Source of the DNA: Thermoleophilia bacterium
Lineage (GTDB): Bacteria > Actinomycetota > Thermoleophilia > Gaiellales > SKUG01
Length of the DNA: 14,485 nucleotides
NCBI GenBank assembly: GCA_020438525.1
Contig: JAGQUL010000178.1
Location: 1-14,485, forward strand
Reading direction: 5' to 3'
The translations under genes were made by a program, and so were the position numbers. This document shows positions 6,794-14,459 of the stretch, in pieces. The stretch's first letter is position 1. Every line of letters starts with the position of its first letter. The notes beneath the pieces are model-generated. The model saw only the letters and a list, made by a program, of their open reading frames with translations. It did not search any database and was not told where the DNA came from.

Positions 6794-8799
6794 GTCGTTT
6801 CGCCTCCATCCGCTGGATCGCGCTTGCCGCGCTCTCGATCGCGACCGCCGCGTTCGTGGCCGTCGGTCCGGCGCTCGCTGCCGACGATTCGGCGACGGCG
6901 ACCCGGACCAAGGCGAAAGACGTCTCGACGGGCAACGGCGTGTCGCTCACCGAGGTCGACGCGTCCGGGTTCCCGGTCGTTCGCGTCGCGTTCGGCGCGG
7001 ACGAGGTCGACGGCGACACGCCGCCGCTCACCTACTTCGAGAACGGCGAGCCGCTCGGCGCCGGCGTGTCGCTCTACCGCGGCGAGATCGGCGAGTACGA
7101 GGACCCGCGCCCGACGCACGTGATGCTCGTGCTCGACACGTCGCTCAGCATGGGCTTCGGCACGCGCTTCGAGGATGCCGTGGCTGCGGCGAACAAGCTG
7201 ATCGACCGCGCGCGCCCCGGAGACAAGATCGGGCTTGCGACGTTCGGCGGCGACGCGAAGGTCGTGGTCAAGCCGACCACGAAGCTCGAGAAGGTCCGGG
7301 CGGCGATGGCCGACCTGCAGCTTGCGGACCGCACCACGATGTTCGACGCGGTGTCTGCATCGGCCGGCGCGTTCGACAGGTCGGCGAAGGCCAACCGCGC
7401 GATGGTCCTGCTGAGCGACGGCAAGGACGTCGGCAGCGTCGAGACGCTCGACGAGGCCGCGGGCGAGGCGATCAAGGCACAGGCACCGATCTTCACGGTC
7501 GCGATTCGCGAGAACGCCGACGACCAGCCCCGCGACCTGGCCGAGCTCGGCAACGGTACCGGCGGCGAGCTGCGCACGGTGGTGGGCTCCGACGGCCTCG
7601 ACGAGCTGTTCGCCGAGCTCGGTCGCCGCATCCTCCAGCCCTACTGGATCGAGTACCGCTCCTCCGCACCGCAGGGCCGCGAGCTGACCTTCGGAATCGG
7701 CGTCGGCCGCAAGGCCTCCACGCCCGACGCCACTCGCACGTTCCGAGCCGTGCCGACGGCCGCCGCGCTGAGCGCGGCGGACCTGCCGGAGGCGCATCCC
7801 AAGGATCCGATCATCCCGATCCCGGGCGGCATGCAGGGCGTGCTGATCGCGTCGATCCCGTTCGCGATCCTCATCTTCAGCTTCGTCTGGATGATGCTCG
7901 ATCGCCGCACGACCCCGAACGTGCTCGCACGCATCGAGCGCTACACCGCGCTCGCGAGCGAGACCTCGGTGCGCCGCGAGGAGCCCGACGGCTCGATGTT
8001 CCGCACGCTCGCTGCGCCGTTCATGAAGATGAGCGACGCGTTCCTGGGTCGCAGCGCATTCTTCGACCGGATCAGCTTCCGCGCCGAGCAGGCCGCGATC
8101 GCGATCAAGCCGAGCGAGCTGTTCACCGCGATGCTCGCGTTCGGCGCGCTCGGCCTGCTGATCGGCCTCGCAGTCGGCAAGCTGTTCCTGGTGCCGATCC
8201 TCGGCGTCGTCATGTTCTACGCACCGAACTTCTGGCTGCGGATGAAGGCCCGCAAGCGACGAAACTCGTTCGACGACCAGCTGCCGGACGTGCTGCAGGG
8301 CATCTCGTCCTCGCTCAAGGCGGGCCACTCGTTCAACCAGGCGATCAACGCGATGATCAAGGACGCACCGAACCCCACCAGCGAGGAGTTCTCGCGGGTC
8401 ATGACCGAGGCGCGTCTGGGAATGCCGATCGAGCAGGCGCTCCAGCACATGGCCGACCGGATGGGCAGCGAGGACTTCGACTTCGCCGTGACCACCGTGA
8501 ACATCCAGCGAACGGTGGGCGGCTCGCTCGCCGACATCCTGCAGATGGTCGGCGACACGGTCCGCAACCGCCAGCAGTTCCGCAAGAAGGTCAAGGCACT
8601 CACGTCGATGGGCCAGATGAGCGCCTACGTGCTGCTCGGCATGCCCGTGTTCATCGCGCTCGCGCTCACCGTCATGAGCCCCGACTACATGGCCCCGCTG
8701 TACGGAACCACCACCGGCCACCTCATGATCGCGGCAGCGTGCTTCTCGATGGCACTCGGCTACTTCGCGTGCATGAAGGTCGTCAGCGTCAAGGTATAG
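6790..8799 (+). CDS. tadB: TadB-type platform protein fused to a secreted vWA domain
   Basis: This 669-residue protein is about twice a usual TadB. Residues 1-30 form a signal peptide with a likely cut after ALA (28-30). A beta-rich segment (about 48-105) precedes a vWA domain (about 108-285) with a complete MIDAS: DTSLS (116-120), Thr182/183 in RTTMFDA, and Asp210 in LLSDGKD. A short post-vWA beta segment leads to membrane helix 350-369. The TadB part then has helices at about 443-460 and 464-481, a cytoplasmic T2SSF domain from about 495 (FDDQLPDVLQGISSSLKAG, 494-512), and helices at about 608-628 and 645-662. Predicted topology puts vWA outside and T2SSF inside, as expected for a platform protein. 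The vWA may bind a pilin or an external ligand through a divalent metal; that is inference. The reading frame is unbroken across the junction. It overlaps cpaF by 4 nt and is 9 nt from tadC. Confidence 0.88.
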   Translation: MSRFASIRWIALAALSIATAAFVAVGPALAADDSATATRTKAKDVSTGNGVSLTEVDASGFPVVRVAFGADEVDGDTPPLTYFENGEPLGAGVSLYRGEIGEYEDPRPTHVMLVLDTSLSMGFGTRFEDAVAAANKLIDRARPGDKIGLATFGGDAKVVVKPTTKLEKVRAAMADLQLADRTTMFDAVSASAGAFDRSAKANRAMVLLSDGKDVGSVETLDEAAGEAIKAQAPIFTVAIRENADDQPRDLAELGNGTGGELRTVVGSDGLDELFAELGRRILQPYWIEYRSSAPQGRELTFGIGVGRKASTPDATRTFRAVPTAAALSAADLPEAHPKDPIIPIPGGMQGVLIASIPFAILIFSFVWMMLDRRTTPNVLARIERYTALASETSVRREEPDGSMFRTLAAPFMKMSDAFLGRSAFFDRISFRAEQAAIAIKPSELFTAMLAFGALGLLIGLAVGKLFLVPILGVVMFYAPNFWLRMKARKRRNSFDDQLPDVLQGISSSLKAGHSFNQAINAMIKDAPNPTSEEFSRVMTEARLGMPIEQALQHMADRMGSEDFDFAVTTVNIQRTVGGSLADILQMVGDTVRNRQQFRKKVKALTSMGQMSAYVLLGMPVFIALALTVMSPDYMAPLYGTTTGHLMIAAACFSMALGYFACMKVVSVKV

Positions 8800-8808
8800 G
8801 AGTCACAG

Positions 8809-9714
8809 GTGCTGCTGCTCATCATCGGCATGGTCGCGTTCGCAGGCGGGGTGTTCGTCGCGATGGAGAACGCCTCGGTCTCGCGCAAGCAGATCCAGGC
8901 CAACACCAAGCGAGCGAGCTCGTACGCGGTGATCCAGCCGGGCAACGAGGAGATGGCCAAGAGCGCCAACGAGCGACTCCTCGTGCCGTTCATGGAGCGC
9001 ATGAGCGAGATCGCGGTGCGCATGAGCCCGGCCGGCAAGCGCATGGAGCTGCAGCGCAAGCTGCGCAACGCCGGTACCGCGGTGAAGCCGCAGTCGCTGC
9101 TCGCGTTCAAGGGGGCGGTGACGCTCGGCGGAGTCGGCGTGATCCTGCTCGGCGCGATGGCGGCGAGCATGCCGATCCTGCTGATCGGCCTGCTCTTCTT
9201 CATCGTGGGATTCATGGGCGTCGACTTCTGGCTCAACGGCAAGATCCGCCGCCGCCGCGACGAGATGGAGCGCGCATTGCCCGACACGCTCGACCTGCTC
9301 ACCGTGAGCGTCGAGGCCGGCCTCGGCTTCGACGCGGCGGTCGCGAAGGTCTGCGAGAAGATGGAAGGCCCGCTCATCGACGAGTTCGAGGTCGTCGCGC
9401 GCGAGATCCGCGTCGGCGAGACCCGCCGACAGGCGCTCCGCAACCTCGGTGACCGCGTCGAGAGCGACGACCTTCGATCGTTCGCACGATCGATCATCCA
9501 GGCCGACGAGCTCGGCACGTCGCTCGGCCGCACCCTCAAGGTCCAGGCCGACGACATGCGCGTGCACCGTCAGCTGTCGGCCGAGGAGAAGGCGATGAAG
9601 GCGCCGGTCAAGATGCTCTTCCCGACCGTGATCTTCATCTTCCCCGCGATGTTCATCGTGATCCTCGGGCCGGCGTTCCTGAACATCATGTCGTCGCTTG
9701 CCAACGCTACCTGA
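8809..9714 (+). CDS. tadC: TadC-like pilus platform protein
   Basis: This 301-residue inner-membrane protein is the partner of TadB in the Flp pilus platform. Helices are at about 1-19, a closely spaced pair at about 103-140, and 269-293. The T2SSF domain lies between, with LPDTLDLLTVSVEAGLGFDAAV (157-178; key LPDxLDLL and VEAGLGFD) and ADELGTSLGRTL (232-243). Length and motif order fit TadC. The start is GTG 8809 with AGGAG at 8798-8802, which overlaps the tadB stop. The reading frame ends with TGA at 9712-9714, overlapping by 8 nt the end of the convergent gene. This closes the tad module; no prepilin peptidase follows. Confidence 0.92.
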   Translation: MLLLIIGMVAFAGGVFVAMENASVSRKQIQANTKRASSYAVIQPGNEEMAKSANERLLVPFMERMSEIAVRMSPAGKRMELQRKLRNAGTAVKPQSLLAFKGAVTLGGVGVILLGAMAASMPILLIGLLFFIVGFMGVDFWLNGKIRRRRDEMERALPDTLDLLTVSVEAGLGFDAAVAKVCEKMEGPLIDEFEVVAREIRVGETRRQALRNLGDRVESDDLRSFARSIIQADELGTSLGRTLKVQADDMRVHRQLSAEEKAMKAPVKMLFPTVIFIFPAMFIVILGPAFLNIMSSLANAT

Positions 9715-10828
9715 CTGCGTCGCGCGACAGCTCGCGCAGCAGCACCAGCGACCCGATCGCCGCCAGCGCGAGCAGCAGCAGCTGTCCGCTGGCGCTGCGT
9801 GATCCGAGCGCCTCGCTCGACCGGATGCCGATGCCGGCGACCGCGACCATGCCCACCCACGTCATGACGACGTTGTCGGCGATCCAGCCGCCGAATCGCG
9901 CTCGGATGGCGCTCGCGACGGTGCCGGTGCCCCCGAGCCACGCGCCGAGCATCGCCACCGCGCCGACGATCGACACGGTCCGGGCCGCAAGCACGAGCTG
10001 CCACGACACGTTCTCCCACGTCGCGATCACGGCGCCCTTCCAGGTGGTGACGTCGGTGACTGCGTCGGCGAGGTACGGTCCGACCTCCCCGCGCGCGCTG
10101 CCCTCGAACAGACCGACCAGCAGGAGCCCGAAGCCCCACCATGCGATGGCGCGTCGTCGTCGCCCTTGGAGCAGCCAGAGCCCCAGCGCGAACAGGGCAA
10201 CGCCGATGATCGGCAGCCACGGAGCGAGACGGTCGAGCGTCCGCGTTGCCTTGAGCGCGCGTTCGATCTCCGGGCCGTGCTTCGGCTCGACCGTTCCGTA
10301 GCGTTCGGGGATGCGCTCCGCGATCGACGGTGGCAGGCCGACCTGCTCGCTCACGCGCTCCAGCAGCGGTCGCAGGTCCAGGCGCAGGCCACGGGACGTC
10401 TCGCGAACGATCGGTGCCTTGCCGTCGACGATGTTGACGAAGCGCCTGTGCGCGTTTCGGTTCGCTCGCACCCATGCAGTCTCCACCGCGTCGCTGGCAA
10501 CCGCCTTCTGCGCGGCGTCGTCGATGGTCCGACGCAGCGCGACCGATGCCGGGATCGCAAGCGGCGCGAGGCGCTCGGGCAACGCGTCGGAGATGCGGTC
10601 CTCCGGCGTGGCCCGCTCGTAGATCGTGTCGGCCGCCCATGCTGCGAGCGCGTCCTGGACCTCCGGATCCTGGATCGTCTGCCGGCTCGTCTCGGTCCAC
10701 GTGTCGGTGTCGAGCAGCTGCACGCGCAGCCAACCGGCAAGCGCCGCCAGACCGATCACCAGCACCGAGAGCACGATCGCGAGCACGCCGGCGCCGGTGC
10801 GGATGCGGGACTTCCAGGGCTGCGGCAT
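9707..10828 (-). CDS. polytopic membrane protein of unknown function
   Basis: The product is 373 residues with one N-terminal membrane helix (about 12-34), a long extracytoplasmic helical region (about 35-200), and a C-terminal bundle of about five helices (203-220, 226-243, 276-299, 320-335, 347-364). Just after the first helix, LLDTDTWTETSRQTIQDPEVQDAL (38-61; key LDTDTW and DPEVQ) resembles a pattern I recall from uncharacterised actinobacterial membrane proteins, but I cannot name a family or function. ATG 10828 is preferred over an in-frame upstream start at 10975, because a strong GGAGGAA site sits 3 nt before it on the minus strand and the extra 49 residues would be low-complexity and polar. 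It converges on tadC, so it is probably unrelated to the pilus, and it diverges from the AI-2E-family gene. Confidence 0.8.
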   Translation of the reverse strand: MPQPWKSRIRTGAGVLAIVLSVLVIGLAALAGWLRVQLLDTDTWTETSRQTIQDPEVQDALAAWAADTIYERATPEDRISDALPERLAPLAIPASVALRRTIDDAAQKAVASDAVETAWVRANRNAHRRFVNIVDGKAPIVRETSRGLRLDLRPLLERVSEQVGLPPSIAERIPERYGTVEPKHGPEIERALKATRTLDRLAPWLPIIGVALFALGLWLLQGRRRRAIAWWGFGLLLVGLFEGSARGEVGPYLADAVTDVTTWKGAVIATWENVSWQLVLAARTVSIVGAVAMLGAWLGGTGTVASAIRARFGGWIADNVVMTWVGMVAVAGIGIRSSEALGSRSASGQLLLLALAAIGSLVLLRELSRDAVR

Positions 10829-10831
10829 GGA

Positions 10832-10838
10832 TTCCTCC
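10832..10838 (-). promoter_or_regulatory. Shine-Dalgarno that fixes the start of the minus-strand gene
   Basis: Read on the minus strand this is GGAGGAA, ending 3 nt before ATG 10828. It is a near-consensus ribosome site and the main reason for choosing the internal start over ATG 10975. Confidence 0.75.
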
Positions 10839-10879
10839 GAAGGGGTCGCGGCGGACGCATCGTCGTCCCGCGCGGTCGG

Positions 10880-10885
10880 TATGCT
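10880..10885 (+). promoter_or_regulatory. candidate -10 element for the envelope operon
   Basis: TATGCT lies 65 nt upstream of the AI-2E-family start, inside the 122-nt divergent gap (10829-10950). The octamer TATGCTCG recurs before the tRNA at 14441. I see no convincing -35 at the expected distance, so this is tentative. No clear promoter for the minus-strand gene is visible in the gap. Confidence 0.3.
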
Positions 10886-10934
10886 CGTCGTCGAATCGTT
10901 GCACCCCCGTCGGTCGCGTCGTGCGCGCGGGGGC

Positions 10935-10944
10935 GAGGAGGGAG
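10935..10944 (+). promoter_or_regulatory. Shine-Dalgarno for the AI-2E-family gene
   Basis: GAGGAGGGAG includes a full AGGAGG at 10936-10941, 9 nt before ATG 10951. It sets the start of the downstream gene and rules out longer open frames that run back through the opposite-strand gene. Confidence 0.75.
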
Positions 10945-10950
10945 CGAACG

Positions 10951-12093
10951 ATGGAAGAAGCAGCTGCGGTTTCACGCACGCGCCACGAGGACGTGTCGTG
11001 GCGCATGCTGGGCAAGCTCCTGCTGCTCGCGATCGCCGTGATCGTGGCGCTGCGCACGCTCGACCTGCTCGGAAGCGTGCTCGTCACCATCGTGATCGCA
11101 ACGTTCCTCGCGATCGCGCTCGACACGGTCGTGCGCGCACTGCAGCGCAAGGGACTGTCACGTGGGCGGGCAATCGCGACAGTCGTGATCACGATCGTGC
11201 TCGGCGGCGTGATCCTCGTAGCCAGTGCGGTGGGGCTGCTGCTCTCGCAGGCGGCCCGGCTCGTCAAGGCAACCCCCGCGATCGTCGACGACCTGGAAGC
11301 CTCATGGGCCTGGAAGCAGCTCGAGAGCTACGACCTCGTCACACCCAAGACCATCGACGTGGCGACCAAGGCGCTCAGCACGCTTCCGGGGCACCTGCTC
11401 GACCTGGTCTCCGGCGCGGTCGGCGGCGTGTTCGGACTGGTCACGCTGCTGTTCGCGGTGACGTTCCTGCTCGCAGGCGGGGATCGCGCCGTGATCCTGC
11501 TCGTGCGGATCTTCCCCGGGCTCGCCGACGGGTCCGGATGGAACCTCGTTGCCGCGACCTACACCAACATCGGCCAGTACGTGGTGGGCGCCACGCTGCA
11601 GGCGCTCGCCGCCGGCGGATCGCTGCTGCTGGTGCTGCTCGTGCTGGGCGTACCGTACGCGCTCGCGCTCGCAATGTTCATGCTGATCATGGACTACGTG
11701 CCGCTCGTCGGCGCCACGATCGGTGCGGTCCCCGCCATCGGGGTCGCACTGTTCGGCAGCAGCCTGCTCGACGGCATCCTGGTGCTCACGTTCATCATCG
11801 TGTACCAGCAGATCGAGAACGCGGTGATCCAGCCGCGCATCCAGGGCAAGGTGGTGCAGCTTCCGGGCGTGGCGATCTTCTTCTCGGTGCTGGTCGGCGG
11901 CAGCATGTTCGGGGTGATCGGTGCGCTGTTCGCGGTGCCGATCGCCAGCGTGATCTCGATCGCGCTGCAGCAGTTCTTCCTGGTCACCGGCCGCGACCAG
12001 CTGCATCCCCCACGGATGTTCGACGACCACGGCCGACCGCTCGCGCGAACGGTCGCCGCTGCAGATGCCGCCACAGAGGCGACCGGCTCGTGA
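10951..12093 (+). CDS. AI-2E/PerM-family membrane transporter
   Basis: This 380-residue integral membrane protein belongs to the AI-2E transporter (PerM/TqsA/YdiK) family. Hydrophobic helices are at about 20-40, 42-60, 73-98, 153-174, 208-232, 234-247, 252-285 and 305-345, the usual arrangement of paired N-terminal helices, an extracytoplasmic segment (about 100-150) and a C-terminal bundle. Diagnostic blocks are DYVPLVGATIGAVPAIG (248-264) and QQIENAVIQPRIQGK (286-300), followed by the glycine-rich helix containing GGSMFGVIGALFAVP (316-330). Family members have been linked to autoinducer-2 export, ion antiport or other small solutes, so the substrate cannot be told from sequence. The stop overlaps the GTG of the next gene by 4 nt. 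The C-terminal tail (345-380) is hydrophilic and Ala-rich. Confidence 0.88.
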   Translation: MEEAAAVSRTRHEDVSWRMLGKLLLLAIAVIVALRTLDLLGSVLVTIVIATFLAIALDTVVRALQRKGLSRGRAIATVVITIVLGGVILVASAVGLLLSQAARLVKATPAIVDDLEASWAWKQLESYDLVTPKTIDVATKALSTLPGHLLDLVSGAVGGVFGLVTLLFAVTFLLAGGDRAVILLVRIFPGLADGSGWNLVAATYTNIGQYVVGATLQALAAGGSLLLVLLVLGVPYALALAMFMLIMDYVPLVGATIGAVPAIGVALFGSSLLDGILVLTFIIVYQQIENAVIQPRIQGKVVQLPGVAIFFSVLVGGSMFGVIGALFAVPIASVISIALQQFFLVTGRDQLHPPRMFDDHGRPLARTVAAADAATEATGS

Positions 12094-13037
12094 AGCTCAT
12101 CGCGTCGGCGATGCAGGCGGCGCGCATCGTGTGGCAGACCACCGATGCCGTCGGCATGCGGATCTTCGCGGCGAGCATCGCCTACCGGGCGGTGTTCACG
12201 GTGTTGTCGTTCATGTCGACCGCGCTGCTGGTCGTGTGGCTGCTCGGGCTGGATGTCGCCGGCACCGACGGCGTGGGACGGATGCTCGCCGAGCTGCCCG
12301 ACGATGTCGAGGCCGTGGTGATCGAGCGGGCGCAGCGCACGATCGATGCACATCGGCTCAACGTGCAGGTCGCGGGGTTCGTGGGCCTCGCACTGTCGAT
12401 CTATGGAATGGCCGGCGGGTTCGCCGCCATCTTCGACGCGCTCAACCGGATCTTCGGCACCTATCGATACACGAGGCTGACGGTCCGGTATGCGCGCGCG
12501 ATGGTCGTCGCCACCGCGTCGGTCGCGCTCGCGGGAACGGGTTTCGTGATCTACGCGCTCGGCTCCACGACCGGCAAGCTCGTGCTCGACGTGCTCAACC
12601 TCGAGGCACTCGCACCGCTCGCCGAGGACGCCGTTCGAATGACGATCTCGTTCCTGCTGGTGAGCGCTGCGTTCGCGCTGATCCTGCGCTGGGGCTCGTA
12701 CGCCCGACCGCCATGGACCGACGTTGCGGCCACGGCGCTGCTCTCGGGCGCGTCGTGGCTGGCCATGACGATCGCGCTCTTCGCGTTCTCCGCGATGCTC
12801 AACCCGCTCGAGACGTACGGTACCCTGGCGTTCGCGATCGGGCTGCTGCTCTACGGCTATGCAACCTCGTACCTGCTCCTGCTCGCTGCGTTGTTCAGCC
12901 CGACGTTCGGCTCGGTGCTCGATCGACTGACGGGGCGCGGCCCGCTGCGGCTGGAGCTCGCGGGCGGGGTGACGCTCGTCGACCTGGAGCAGCGCGACCG
13001 GCGATCGCTGCTCCAGCGCCTGAACCTGCGCTCCTGA
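12090..13037 (+). CDS. YihY/BrkB-family membrane protein
   Basis: This 315-residue protein of the YihY/BrkB family has about six membrane helices (28-54, 93-118, 138-160, 182-200, 212-237, 245-270). Family-like features are an AASIAYRAVFTVLSF segment (27-41) after a charged N-terminus, MAGGFAAIFDALNRIFG (107-123), an RPPWTDVAATALLSG segment (206-220) and TYGTLAFAIGLLLYGY (242-257). The usual GAE-type acidic motif of the last helix is replaced by LLAALFSP (264-271), so this is a divergent member. The old RNase BN label for this family is an error and should not be applied. Its biochemical role is not settled. GTG 12090 overlaps the preceding stop (GTGA) and has GAGG about 10 nt upstream. ATG 12111 is a weaker alternative. 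Confidence 0.8.
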   Translation: MKLIASAMQAARIVWQTTDAVGMRIFAASIAYRAVFTVLSFMSTALLVVWLLGLDVAGTDGVGRMLAELPDDVEAVVIERAQRTIDAHRLNVQVAGFVGLALSIYGMAGGFAAIFDALNRIFGTYRYTRLTVRYARAMVVATASVALAGTGFVIYALGSTTGKLVLDVLNLEALAPLAEDAVRMTISFLLVSAAFALILRWGSYARPPWTDVAATALLSGASWLAMTIALFAFSAMLNPLETYGTLAFAIGLLLYGYATSYLLLLAALFSPTFGSVLDRLTGRGPLRLELAGGVTLVDLEQRDRRSLLQRLNLRS

Positions 13038-13096
13038 CCGCTGGAGCGATCGACGGGGCGAGGTTCCTCGCGCGTGCGCGGGGGTACGACGTGCGC

Positions 13097-14362
13097 ATGG
13101 TTCACCACCGCCACCGCGTCTCGCACCACCGTCGCGCCGTGCGTCGCCGCGCGCTGCGCTGGCTCTCGGCGTTCCTCGTGATCCAGGCAGTCACTGCCTG
13201 GCTCGTGTCGGTTCGTTCCAAGCGCGCGGTGCAGCGTCGTGAGGCCGAGCGCCCGGAGACCTATCCGTACGCGACGTTCGAGGCAGTCGAGCTCGAGCGG
13301 GGCAACGACGAGCTGCGGTTGTACATGCACGGTGCGGAGCTCGTCGACGACATCATCGCCGCGATCGATGCCGCCGAGCGGTACGTGTACGTGGAGACGT
13401 TCATCTGGGTCGACGACGAGACCGGGACGCGGATCCGATCTGCACTTGCACGGGCGGTGCGGCGCGGCGTTACCGTTCGGGTGATGTTCGACTGGCTGCT
13501 GTCGACGCGGGGGCTCGAGCAGCAGCTGCGAGCCGACGGGATCACGACGTTCGTGTTCCACCCGGTGACGGGCACGGCGGCTCTGCGCCCCGGCAACGTG
13601 CTGCGCGATCATCGCAAGCTGGTGATCGTCGACGGGATCACGAGCTTCGTCGGCGGCTACAACTTCGGCGACGAGTACTCGGGGTGGCGCGACACGCACG
13701 TCCGGATCACGGGCGAGTCGACGCACGAGCTCGAGAACGCGTTCGTCGACTTCTGGAACCAGCAGCGGCCGCGGCGCGAGGACCCGCTGCCGAGCGCCGA
13801 CACGCGGTCGTGGGATCCGCACATCGTGATCCATCGCAACGATCCGTCGCTCGGCATCCTCCCGATCCGCGGGATGTACCTCGAGGTGATCGACCGCGCC
13901 GAACATCGCGTCTGGATCACGAACGCGTACTTCGTTCCCGATCGCGCGTTCCGCACGGCGCTCGAGGAGGCCGCGCGGCGTGGTGTGGACGTGCGCATCA
14001 TGCTGCCGTCGCGATCGAATCACCCGCTCACCGACGCGCTCGCGCACGGGATGTTCGAGGACCTGCTCGGCGCCGGCGCACGCGTGTTCCTGTACCGCGA
14101 CTTCATGGTCCACGCCAAGACGATGACCGTCGACGGCGTGTGGTCGACGGTCGGCACCGCGAACCTGGATCGCTGGTCGATGCTCGGCAACTACGAGGTG
14201 AACGCCGAGATCCGCAGCGCCGCGTTCGCCGAGCAGATGCAGCAGATGTTCGAGGTCGACTGCGCGAACTCGCACGAGGTGCACCTCGACACGTGGCGGC
14301 GCCGCCCGCTGCACATGCGCGCTGCGGAGCGGACGCTGCGCTCGCTCGCGCCACTGATGTGA
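13097..14362 (+). CDS. cardiolipin synthase-like phospholipase D
   Basis: This 421-residue phospholipase D superfamily enzyme has two HKD motifs: HRKLVIVD (172-179) and HAKTMTVD (339-346). Each is followed by the typical Gly/Asn pattern (GGYNFGDEY at 186-194, GTANLDRWS at 353-361). Both active-site halves are complete. One N-terminal membrane anchor (about 20-39) follows a His/Arg-rich start, and the length matches ClsB-type cardiolipin synthases. The likely reaction is phosphatidyl transfer forming cardiolipin or a related phospholipid at the membrane; a phospholipase role cannot be excluded. GTG 13091, two codons upstream and 6 nt behind a GGGGG run, is an equally possible start. The gene lies about 59 nt after the YihY-family stop, so it may share its transcript with the two upstream genes. 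Open frame upstream of 13091 overlaps the preceding gene and is not used. Confidence 0.87.
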   Translation: MVHHRHRVSHHRRAVRRRALRWLSAFLVIQAVTAWLVSVRSKRAVQRREAERPETYPYATFEAVELERGNDELRLYMHGAELVDDIIAAIDAAERYVYVETFIWVDDETGTRIRSALARAVRRGVTVRVMFDWLLSTRGLEQQLRADGITTFVFHPVTGTAALRPGNVLRDHRKLVIVDGITSFVGGYNFGDEYSGWRDTHVRITGESTHELENAFVDFWNQQRPRREDPLPSADTRSWDPHIVIHRNDPSLGILPIRGMYLEVIDRAEHRVWITNAYFVPDRAFRTALEEAARRGVDVRIMLPSRSNHPLTDALAHGMFEDLLGAGARVFLYRDFMVHAKTMTVDGVWSTVGTANLDRWSMLGNYEVNAEIRSAAFAEQMQQMFEVDCANSHEVHLDTWRRRPLHMRAAERTLRSLAPLM

Positions 14363-14437
14363 CACCACCGCGACTCGCGGATGCGCACGCCACCGACGAC
14401 CGGCCTGATCGGGCTCCCTGTGGATGCTCGGGCACCC

Positions 14438-14446
14438 TGATATGCT
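14438..14446 (+). promoter_or_regulatory. candidate extended -10 promoter for the tRNA
   Basis: TGATATGCT combines an extended TGn with a TATGCT -10 (14441-14446), placing a start site about 7 nt before the tRNA 5' end. The -35 region (around 14418-14423, CTGTGG) is weak. The rest of the 97-nt gap holds only a small hairpin, CCGCG/CGCGG (14368-14372/14376-14380), directly after the upstream stop; it has no T-run and is too short to call a terminator. Confidence 0.45.
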
Positions 14447-14459
14447 CGCCCCTCGCCAC

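Noticed and set aside
5740..8721. A 993-codon open frame on the minus strand across cpaF and tadB
   Set aside because: It is antisense to two genes with intact catalytic and membrane motifs. Its product is Arg/Glu/His/Ala-rich low-complexity sequence, as expected from third-position GC bias.
9722..9737. Hairpin GCGCGA-CAGC-TCGCGC after tadC as a terminator
   Set aside because: The stem is only 6 bp, has no T-run on either strand, and lies inside the coding region of the opposite gene, where GC-rich chance stems are common.
10829..10975. N-terminal extension of the minus-strand membrane protein to ATG 10975
   Set aside because: The 49 extra residues are polar and low-complexity, while a near-consensus ribosome site lies directly before ATG 10828.
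12065..13090. Extension of the phospholipase D frame upstream through the YihY-family gene
   Set aside because: The translated sequence is Arg-rich shadow with no domain, and the in-phase YihY-family frame has clear membrane helices and family motifs.
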